A stretch of DNA of 12,409 nucleotides, from contig CALBZH010000263.1 of the NCBI GenBank assembly GCA_937889795.1, positions 1 through 12,409 of the forward strand, written 5' to 3'. The notes under the pieces are model-generated. The model was not told the DNA's origin and made no database searches. It worked only from the letters and a program-made list of their open reading frames with translations. This DNA comes from an uncultured Syntrophobacteraceae bacterium (GTDB taxonomy: Bacteria > Desulfobacterota > Syntrophobacteria > Syntrophobacterales > Syntrophobacteraceae). The position numbers and the translations under genes were made by a program. Position 1 is the first letter of the stretch. Each line of letters opens with the position of its first letter. Positions 7,795-12,409 of this stretch are shown here, piece after piece.

Positions 7795-7800
7795 CCTCCC
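7795..7800 (-). promoter_or_regulatory. Strong ribosome binding site fixing the acetoacetyl-CoA synthetase start
   Basis: On the minus strand GGGAGG lies 5 bases before the ATG at 7789. The alternative upstream ATG at 7846 would place this site inside the coding region, so it argues for the shorter protein. Confidence 0.7.
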
Positions 7801-7902
7801 CGTGAAATGTGAGTTGAGTGGGATCGGACCGCGGATGATCCCACACGGATAGGGTGCGTTGAAGGTGCCGAGTCGAGCGTAAGCTGCTATCAAATTTTGT
7901 AC

Positions 7903-7930
7903 ATTAGTGCTTAACTTGGTCTCGTGTCAA
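7903..7930 (-). promoter_or_regulatory. Candidate sigma70-type promoter for acetoacetyl-CoA synthetase
   Basis: Read on the minus strand, a perfect TTGACA (7925-7930 on the plus numbering) is followed after 16 bases by ACTAAT (7903-7908), which matches four of six consensus positions but lacks the second-position A. It lies about 110 bases before the ATG in a locally AT-rich patch. The -35 match is strong and the -10 only moderate. Confidence 0.4.
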
Positions 7931-8034
7931 TTCTCTTGCAGAGGGGAATGTTGAAATTCTCAGAAACGACGCGAAGGGGTGCCTCGTGCTTCAGACGCTC
8001 AGGTCGGGCCTTGCGGGAGCAGGTCATGAAGAAA

Positions 8035-8069
8035 GGGAGCCAGGAAAAGGAGGGGGGAACCTGGCTCCC
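8035..8069 (-). terminator. Terminator-like hairpin after the 392-residue gene
   Basis: GGGAGCCAGG at 8035-8044 is the exact reverse complement of CCTGGCTCCC at 8060-8069, with a 15-base loop that is purine-rich on the plus strand. On the minus strand the hairpin is followed by TTTCTTC, a short T-rich run, and it lies about 105 bases after the stop at 8176. This orientation fits a terminator for the minus-strand gene and would insulate it from the acetoacetyl-CoA synthetase gene. Confidence 0.6.
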
Positions 8070-8175
8070 TCGGGGAGAATGCGCTGGTGAAGCGACGGTG
8101 TTTGCTTTCCTGGCTTGATTCTCCCAAATCCATTATAAGTCTTCTATGGCGAAACGCGATGCCTGCCCGTGTGCT

Positions 8176-9354
8176 TCACGCTCCGACGGTCGCAAGCAGC
8201 TGGCTCAGCTCTCCTGCGTGCTCGGCAAGATGCTGACCGAGAAACGGTGCTTCATCCGGCTCGATCAGGCCGTCCGCCGCGGCGATTTGGAGAAGCTCGT
8301 AGAGCTCGATCGCTTCGAAGGACTGCAAGACACCGAGGATTTCCGGTGCATCGGGAAAGCGGCTCGATTGGGCGTGCTTGACGCGGCACGCGTCGAGGAA
8401 ACCGGCAGCACAGGCATCGAGGCATGGCCGTCCCATCCAGGCCAGGTCTCCGGTCCCGTCGAGTCGGTCCAAGCGCATGCGAAGGGTGAGGTTCAGAAAG
8501 AAGTGAAGCAAGCCCAGGAGCGGGTTTTGGTCTTCCCCATCCTCGTGAATGAGCCGCTTGTAATCCCTCACGCTGATGAGGCGCACATCGAGTGATTCAT
8601 CGTCACACCGGATGACGAAGTCGCCCGCCGCATGGTGCCACGGATAGACCTGTCGGCCTGACGCGGTGTCGTAACAGAGCGTGAGGAGGCGTGCTGCCTT
8701 TCGGTACGCTTCGGCGGTCTGAGAGGCGCTGAGCACGAGCCTGCCTCGGCTTTCGTGCCAAACTGCCGTCGCGAGAGGCTGGTCCGGCTGGGTTCTGCAA
8801 AGGTGGAATTCATGGAAATCATCGAGCCAGTCGGTGATGAGAACCTTGAGCATTCTAGGCCCGTTTTTCTTGTCCACGTACTGAGCTTCCCCTTCGAAGC
8901 GGAGGCGGGGAAGGAGATCCTCAGCCAGAATCGCTTGGACTTCTTGCAGGGCTTGGGCCTCCCGGGTCATGATGGCTTTCTGAAAGTCCGTCACGGCCGA
9001 GGTCAAGGCAAACGCATAGTCGTGGTCTTCAAGGAAGACGCGGACGCAAGCCACATTGTAAAACGCGCCATGTTTTTCGCTGATGATGTCCATGCCGCGC
9101 AGGTCACTCGCTGAGACGGGTGAGCCCGAGCGCCGCGAGACGACTTGAATCAAAAGGTCGAAGCAATCCCGCAGGAGGAGATCCCGGAGACTGTTGAGGT
9201 AAGGGCCGTAGTGCAGAAGGAGGGCGTCGCCATCCGGTCCTTGAGGAAGGGGTAGGGCGGCGCTGCGGCTGTCAAGCTCAAGAGGACCGGCCTGCGAGGC
9301 GATCATGAGACGGATCGTGGGGGAATGAACCTGTATGACTGAAGATTTGGGCAT
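8176..9354 (-). CDS. Unrecognised 392-residue cytoplasmic protein
   Basis: I do not recognise this protein. It has no signal peptide and no clear membrane segment, and is rich in acidic and aromatic residues. It starts MPKSSVIQVHSPTIRLMIAS. A distinctive central segment reads YPWHHAAGDFVIRCDD at about 239-254, shortly followed by LISVRDY; a conserved-looking HH-x3-D and flanking acidic residues could form a ligand or metal site, but this is a guess. The C-terminal third (from about residue 279, PLLGLLHFFLNLTLRMRLDR) looks helical and ends in a long amphipathic stretch. AAGGA lies 9 bases before the ATG and a hairpin follows the stop, so it is probably monocistronic. Composition matches its GC-rich neighbours and the reading frame is intact over nearly 1.2 kb, so it is very likely a real gene. 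It is divergent from the siroheme decarboxylase gene. Confidence 0.85.
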   Translation of the reverse strand: MPKSSVIQVHSPTIRLMIASQAGPLELDSRSAALPLPQGPDGDALLLHYGPYLNSLRDLLLRDCFDLLIQVVSRRSGSPVSASDLRGMDIISEKHGAFYNVACVRVFLEDHDYAFALTSAVTDFQKAIMTREAQALQEVQAILAEDLLPRLRFEGEAQYVDKKNGPRMLKVLITDWLDDFHEFHLCRTQPDQPLATAVWHESRGRLVLSASQTAEAYRKAARLLTLCYDTASGRQVYPWHHAAGDFVIRCDDESLDVRLISVRDYKRLIHEDGEDQNPLLGLLHFFLNLTLRMRLDRLDGTGDLAWMGRPCLDACAAGFLDACRVKHAQSSRFPDAPEILGVLQSFEAIELYELLQIAAADGLIEPDEAPFLGQHLAEHAGELSQLLATVGA

Positions 9355-9430
9355 GGAGGCAATTCCTTGTGTAATCCCTGACTGACTGCGCTTTTGCGGC
9401 TGAGCAGGGGTGCTCGTGCTGAACTTTGGG

Positions 9431-9460
9431 TTGCATCGAGTGCGACAGAGACCCTATATT
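9431..9460 (+). promoter_or_regulatory. Candidate promoter for the siroheme decarboxylase gene
   Basis: TATATT at 9455-9460 matches five of six -10 positions. Eighteen bases upstream, TTGCAT at 9431-9436 matches only three of six -35 positions. Transcription would begin near 9467, giving a leader of about 64 bases before the TTG start at 9531. It lies in the divergent gap with the 392-residue gene. Confidence 0.35.
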
Positions 9461-9517
9461 TCCAACGGGATGCGCTGGGAATGGCGTATCCCGTTCATGT
9501 GTGCGATTGACTTGCTC

Positions 9518-9522
9518 AGGAG
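9518..9522 (+). promoter_or_regulatory. Ribosome binding site selecting a TTG start
   Basis: AGGAG lies 8 bases before the TTG at 9531. No in-frame ATG or GTG with a ribosome binding site exists near the start of the first domain, and the upstream 35 codons of open frame encode a cysteine-rich sequence unlike the family. Confidence 0.55.
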
Positions 9523-9530
9523 CGAACGTT

Positions 9531-10532
9531 TTGGAAAGCGTCGACAGGATACTCTTGGATCGCGTGCAACGGTCCTTTCCCCTGACAGCTGAGCCCTACC
9601 GGTCCCTCGGGGAGGGTCTGGGCCTCACTCCGTTGGAAGTCCAGCAGCGTATTGGCGCGCTGAAGACGCGCCGCATTGTGCGACAAATCAGCGCGATTTT
9701 CAACACGGGGGCTCTGGGTTACCGAAGCAGCCTCGTGGCGATGGCGGTCCCCGAGGAGCATCTGGAGCAGGCGGCCGCTGTGGTCAATGCGTATCCTGGA
9801 GTCAGCCACAATTACTTGAGGGAGGGGCGGTTCAACATGTGGTATACGCTCGCAGTCCCTCCCGGGCACTCCCTCGAAGGAAAAGTGGCCGCGCTGGCCG
9901 AGCAGGCGGGCGGATGGCCGGCGCTCGTTCTGCCCGCCGAGAAGAAATTCAAGCTGGAGGTGGTCCTCGACGTCCTGGAGGATGCAGAGCCGGATGCCGC
10001 CGAGGAGCGTGGGGCGGGCCCGCAGCTGGAAGCGAGTGCTTCCTTCGTTCCCACGCCCGAGAACGTCCGGATCGTCCGCTGTATCCAGGAGGATTTGCCT
10101 CTGGTCGAGCGGCCGTTCAGAGCCTGGGCGGAGACGTTGAGCCTCGAAGAATCGACGCTGTTGTCCCTCATGTCGGATTGGATCCAGCGCGGCATCATGC
10201 GTCGTTTTGCGGCGGTGCTGAACCACCGGCAGGCAGGCTTCAGCGCCAACGGGATGGTGGTCTGGCACTGTCCGGAGGAGACAATCTCCGAGAAGGGTCC
10301 CATCCTGGCATCGTTTGCCGAAGTGAGCCATTGCTACCATCGTCCGTCATACCCCGAATGGCCGTACAACCTCTACGCCATGGTGCACGGGAGGACGGTC
10401 GACGAGTGCAAGGGGACAGCCGCTCGGCTGGGAAGCGCCATTGGATTGAATGACTACCAGATCCTCTTTAGTACCCGCGAGTTCAAGAAAATTCGTCTCA
10501 AGCTGTTCTGGGACGCGCCCTTAACCAGTTGA
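9531..10532 (+). CDS. ahbAB: Siroheme decarboxylase, fused two-domain (AhbA-AhbB/NirDL type)
   Basis: This 333-residue protein holds two tandem AsnC/Lrp-like units. Each unit has an N-terminal winged-helix segment (about 3-50 and 175-225) followed by a ferredoxin-like ligand domain. In the family the two units form siroheme decarboxylase, which removes two acetate carboxyls from siroheme to give 12,18-didecarboxysiroheme, an early step of the alternative heme (Ahb) or heme d1 pathway. First-unit marks are FNTGALGYRSSLVAM (about 57-71) and SHNY (92-95); second-unit marks are SHCYHRP (266-272) and WPYNLYAMVHG (277-287). The histidine of each SH-x-Y is the likeliest active-site residue, by inference. 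Sulfate reducers often carry AhbA and AhbB as separate subunits; here they are one chain joined by an acidic linker (about 150-172). No nir genes are nearby, so the Ahb heme route is favoured. Confidence 0.88.
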   Translation: MESVDRILLDRVQRSFPLTAEPYRSLGEGLGLTPLEVQQRIGALKTRRIVRQISAIFNTGALGYRSSLVAMAVPEEHLEQAAAVVNAYPGVSHNYLREGRFNMWYTLAVPPGHSLEGKVAALAEQAGGWPALVLPAEKKFKLEVVLDVLEDAEPDAAEERGAGPQLEASASFVPTPENVRIVRCIQEDLPLVERPFRAWAETLSLEESTLLSLMSDWIQRGIMRRFAAVLNHRQAGFSANGMVVWHCPEETISEKGPILASFAEVSHCYHRPSYPEWPYNLYAMVHGRTVDECKGTAARLGSAIGLNDYQILFSTREFKKIRLKLFWDAPLTS

Positions 10533-10550
10533 CCTGCATTGGGATGAGCC

Positions 10551-10892
10551 ATGACCTACAGTCGGGAGGAATACGAAAACCGAAAACGGGCGGTTTTCGA
10601 CGGAATGTCAAAGAAAGGGCAGGAACGGATCCTCAGGATGGGATATGAGAACTGGGACCCGTTTCAGGAGCCGAAGGACCCGAGGGAGCGGATCTTCAGC
10701 AACGCTTCCATGCAGGCTTCGGCGTGGCTGAAGGAGTTCTATGCCTCGAGCGAACAGAACGCCGAGTCCGTGGCGGTTCACAAGGAGCTCTTCGAATTGG
10801 GAACCGGCATCATCAAGGAGGAGACGCGGGCGAGGGCCCTGTACAATTTCTGCGTGTGGCTCGCCGAGAACAAAAAGGTGATGTCCTCCTAA
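10551..10892 (+). CDS. Small charged protein of unknown function, downstream of siroheme decarboxylase
   Basis: This 113-residue protein has no recognised domain. It is soluble, strongly charged, and predicted largely helical, with no signal peptide, no membrane segment and a single Cys (in FCVWLAENKK near the C-terminus). It begins MTYSREEYENRKRAVFDGMS, with an aromatic WDPFQEPKDPRERIF segment in the middle (about 35-49). It starts 18 bases after the siroheme decarboxylase stop with only a weak GGGA site, so it is probably read from the same message. A helper or partner role in heme synthesis is possible by position only. Its stop is three bases from that of the convergent SlyD-like gene, with no room for a terminator. 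Confidence 0.75.
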   Translation: MTYSREEYENRKRAVFDGMSKKGQERILRMGYENWDPFQEPKDPRERIFSNASMQASAWLKEFYASSEQNAESVAVHKELFELGTGIIKEETRARALYNFCVWLAENKKVMSS

Positions 10893-10895
10893 TCC

Positions 10896-11414
10896 CTACC
10901 GCAAAGACGCCTGGAAGGGGGAGGGTTCATTCTCGTCTTCCGTTTGCTCGCAGGGGCGAAGATACTCGAGCTCTTCCCGGGTCGAGGGGCGTACCAGACA
11001 CACCTTTAGGCGGTAGTGAAGGTCCTTACCCGCCAATGGATGGTTGAAATCCAAAACGACGGACGTCTCGCTTTTTTCGACCACGTAGTATCCGAACTGG
11101 GCACCCGTGTCTTCGTTGGTGGCCACAGCCCACTTGCCTGGCTCTAACTGCCTCCCCTCGGGAAACTCGTCGAGTAGGCGCGTGCGAACGAGGGATTCGT
11201 CCCTTTCTCCGAAAGCATGCGCCGCCGGGATCACGAATTGAAGCTCCATCCCCGCTTCCACTCCCATCAGTCGCTGCTCCAGCGCCGGCAACACCTGGTT
11301 GTAGCCCGCGACAAAGTTCATGGAGACGGGTCCCTTTTCGCCTTTGACATAAGTCCCGTCATCGAGCTGCACGACGGACTCGACGACGACAAAGCTATCC
11401 TTTTGAATTTTCAT
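10896..11414 (-). CDS. SlyD-like FKBP-type peptidyl-prolyl cis-trans isomerase
   Basis: This 172-residue protein is predicted to catalyse proline isomerisation and act as a folding chaperone in the cytoplasm. The FKBP fold is split by an insert-in-flap chaperone domain: the first FKBP part is about 1-68, with MNFVAGYNQVLPALEQRLMG as the core helix region and AFGERDE at about 67-73. The insert is about 74-118, and the fold closes with DFNHPLAGKDLHYRLKV at about 122-138, the most diagnostic SlyD segment. The position equivalent to E. coli SlyD Tyr68 is Phe68 here. The C-terminal tail is acidic and lacks the metal-binding His-rich tail of enteric SlyD, so a nickel role is not supported. A GGAAGAG site lies 11 bases before ATG. 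It follows the TPR gene after 34 bases and is probably cotranscribed with it. Confidence 0.9.
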   Translation of the reverse strand: MKIQKDSFVVVESVVQLDDGTYVKGEKGPVSMNFVAGYNQVLPALEQRLMGVEAGMELQFVIPAAHAFGERDESLVRTRLLDEFPEGRQLEPGKWAVATNEDTGAQFGYYVVEKSETSVVLDFNHPLAGKDLHYRLKVCLVRPSTREELEYLRPCEQTEDENEPSPFQASLR

Positions 11415-11448
11415 CGGACGCGATTCTCTTCCTGAAGCGGCAACGGCC

Positions 11449-12081
11449 CTACTGGGTCAGCTCGGCTTCCATGGCAGGGTCCATCGGATATCCCAGGGCT
11501 TTGGCCTGTTCAAAGTGCTGCTTGGCAAGGTCCAGCTTCCCCTGCATCCGGTAGACCGTGGCGAGATTGCAGTGCGCGGGAGCGAAGTTGGGGTTGAGCT
11601 TCACGATGGATTGGCAGGCCTCGATGCTCCCTTCGAGATCGCCGGTCTGAGCGCAGGCAACGGCGATGGTGTTGTAGGCCTGGATGAATTGCGGGACGAG
11701 GGCGATAGCGCGTTTGCTGCTCGCAATGGCCTCCTCGGGGCTCCCCGCCTGGAGGTGAGCAAAGGCGAGATTCGCATGGGCTTTAGGTTGATTGGGATCG
11801 ATTTCAATGGCTTTGCGGTTCATCGCAATGCACTGATCGAGATCCCCCTTCTGGAAATAGATCGCCCCCAGATTGATGTAGGATTCCACGTGATTGGGGT
11901 CGCATTCAATGGCCTGCTTGAATTCCGAGAGGGCTTCCTCAACGAAGTCCTTCTGGAAATAGGCCAGGGCGAGATTGTGATGAAGCATCGCGGATCTCGG
12001 CTCAAAAAAGACGCGATCCTTGAGATACTTGATGTGCAGGTTCAATTTGGTCAGAGTGTCTTTATCGAGTTGGTGTGCCAT
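11449..12081 (-). CDS. Tetratricopeptide-repeat protein, five tandem TPRs
   Basis: This 210-residue protein is almost entirely TPR. After a short N-terminal helix (about 1-29) there are five consecutive 34-residue repeats at about 30-63, 64-97, 98-131, 132-165 and 166-199. Consensus positions are clear, for example NLALAYFQKDFVEEAL, NLGAIYFQKGDLDQCI and NLATVYRMQGKLDLA, with the typical DPN or NPN turns between repeats. No signal peptide, membrane segment or catalytic domain is visible, so it should be a cytoplasmic protein-protein interaction scaffold. It is the first gene of a likely two-gene unit with the SlyD-like isomerase, which suggests a chaperone or assembly context, but the partner cannot be named. 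An AAGGA lies 14 bases before the ATG, a weak site. Confidence 0.88.
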   Translation of the reverse strand: MAHQLDKDTLTKLNLHIKYLKDRVFFEPRSAMLHHNLALAYFQKDFVEEALSEFKQAIECDPNHVESYINLGAIYFQKGDLDQCIAMNRKAIEIDPNQPKAHANLAFAHLQAGSPEEAIASSKRAIALVPQFIQAYNTIAVACAQTGDLEGSIEACQSIVKLNPNFAPAHCNLATVYRMQGKLDLAKQHFEQAKALGYPMDPAMEAELTQ

Positions 12082-12277
12082 AAGATTCTCATTTTCCTTG
12101 CTTCATGGGCCACAATGGTCTAACAGGATGTCGCGCAAAAAAGCACTTGGCTCGTTTCTCCCGGTCGGCTTGGTTAGGTCGTGCGCGGGTTCCCGGGGTG
12201 AAAGAGCCCCTCCACTGCCCGCCGGGACACGGATGCGCGTGAGTGGCCCGGACCAGCTGTGGAGGAAGGACACGCGT

Positions 12278-12306
12278 TTCTTAACAACAAGGAGAATGGG
12301 TGTCAA
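12278..12306 (-). promoter_or_regulatory. Candidate promoter for the TPR-SlyD gene pair
   Basis: On the minus strand a perfect TTGACA (12301-12306) is followed after 17 bases by TAAGAA (12278-12283), a three-of-six -10 match. It would give a leader of roughly 190 bases before the TPR start. The -35 box and spacing are good and the -10 box is weak. Confidence 0.3.
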
Positions 12307-12379
12307 GGGAAGCTCCACTTCCTTTGGATTCGGCTCCCGGAGGGCACGTTTTGCTGCTGATTTCTCAGGGAGTTTTCTA

Positions 12380-12408
12380 TTGACAAAGGGTGGCTGGCGC
12401 GCTATGCA
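12380..12408 (+). promoter_or_regulatory. Candidate promoter reading out of the right end
   Basis: A perfect TTGACA at 12380-12385 is followed, after exactly 17 bases, by TATGCA at 12403-12408, which matches the first three -10 positions. The gene it would serve is beyond the window. Assemblies often break just inside rRNA or tRNA operons, which have such promoters, but nothing here shows that. Confidence 0.35.
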
Positions 12409-12409
12409 G

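Larger units (their letters stand above)
7790..8175. other. 386-base intergenic region between two minus-strand genes
   Basis: This stretch holds the leader and candidate promoter of the acetoacetyl-CoA synthetase gene on its left side and the terminator-like hairpin of the upstream gene on its right (both listed separately). A plus-strand frame of 64 codons near 7924-8118 is present but has no domain, no clear start context and overlaps the hairpin, so it is not called. A TATAAG on the plus strand at 8134-8139 has no good partner hexamer. Confidence 0.5.
12082..12409. other. Right-end intergenic region with divergent promoter-like sequences
   Basis: No supportable gene lies here. The stretch contains two promoter-like elements reading in opposite directions (listed separately). 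AAGGAG at 12289-12294 is followed by a GTG at 12300 opening a 27-codon frame, and by an ATG at 12296 whose frame stays open to the end, but the ATG is too close to the site and neither product is recognisable. The contig ends 24 bases after TTGACA, so the downstream gene is outside the window. Confidence 0.5.

Noticed and set aside
5918..7852. A 644-codon open frame on the plus strand opposite acetoacetyl-CoA synthetase
   Set aside because: It is a shadow of the GC-rich codon pattern of a gene with clear family motifs; its translation has no recognisable domain and no ribosome site was found.
7924..8118. A 64-codon plus-strand frame in the intergenic region
   Set aside because: It lies over the terminator hairpin and the candidate promoter, has no good ribosome site, and looks like random Arg-rich translation.
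12296..12409. Open frame from ATG at 12296 running off the right end
   Set aside because: The AAGGAG site is only one base from the ATG, the frame overlaps a better promoter-like element, and the residues match nothing.
1..12409. CRISPR arrays, tRNA or rRNA genes, toxin-antitoxin or defence genes
   Set aside because: I looked for regularly spaced repeats, tRNA-like cloverleaf arms and known defence motifs and saw none; a tRNAscan or CRISPR-finder run would confirm this.

Overview
The window looks like one assembled contig from a Gram-negative bacterium of roughly 60% G+C. The best guess is an anaerobic member of the Desulfobacterota (Syntrophobacter or sulfate-reducer type). That guess rests on three gene families: a fused siroheme decarboxylase of the Ahb/NirDL type, WaaG-like lipopolysaccharide core glycosyltransferases, and an acetoacetyl-CoA synthetase. 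No rRNA, tRNA or other taxonomic marker is present, so the assignment is inference. Bases 1-46 are not genomic: they match the Illumina TruSeq P7/i7 adapter including an 8-base index, so the left edge is a library artefact.

Layout. 143-3420 (+) is a tight operon of three family-4 glycosyltransferases, the third being WaaG-like; together they probably build the lipopolysaccharide core or a related surface glycan. 3421-3631 is a short gap with a perfect 12-bp hairpin. 3632-5311 (-) is a strikingly AT-rich gene for a patatin/cPLA2-like phospholipase with an N-terminal secretion or lipoprotein signal, probably acquired by transfer. 5312-5833 is a noncoding stretch with repeated GTCAA words and a terminator. 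5834-7789 (-) is acetoacetyl-CoA synthetase, apparently a single-gene transcription unit. 7790-8175 holds its candidate promoter and the terminator of the next gene. 8176-9354 (-) encodes a 392-residue protein I do not recognise.

9531-10532 (+) encodes both halves of siroheme decarboxylase in one chain (tandem AsnC/Lrp-like domains) from a TTG start, followed 18 bases later by a small uncharacterised gene (10551-10892). These converge, with only three bases between stop codons, on a minus-strand pair: a five-repeat TPR protein (11449-12081) followed by a SlyD-like FKBP peptidyl-prolyl isomerase (10896-11414). The last 328 bases hold two divergent promoter-like sequences, one reading out of the right end.

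Functional picture: this is mostly chromosomal housekeeping and metabolic sequence (envelope glycan, acyl-CoA activation, heme synthesis, protein folding), with one foreign-looking lipase insert. I found no CRISPR array, defence system, intact mobile element or RNA gene. The least explained pieces are the 392-residue protein, the 113-residue protein coupled to siroheme decarboxylase, and the AT-rich phospholipase with its flanks.
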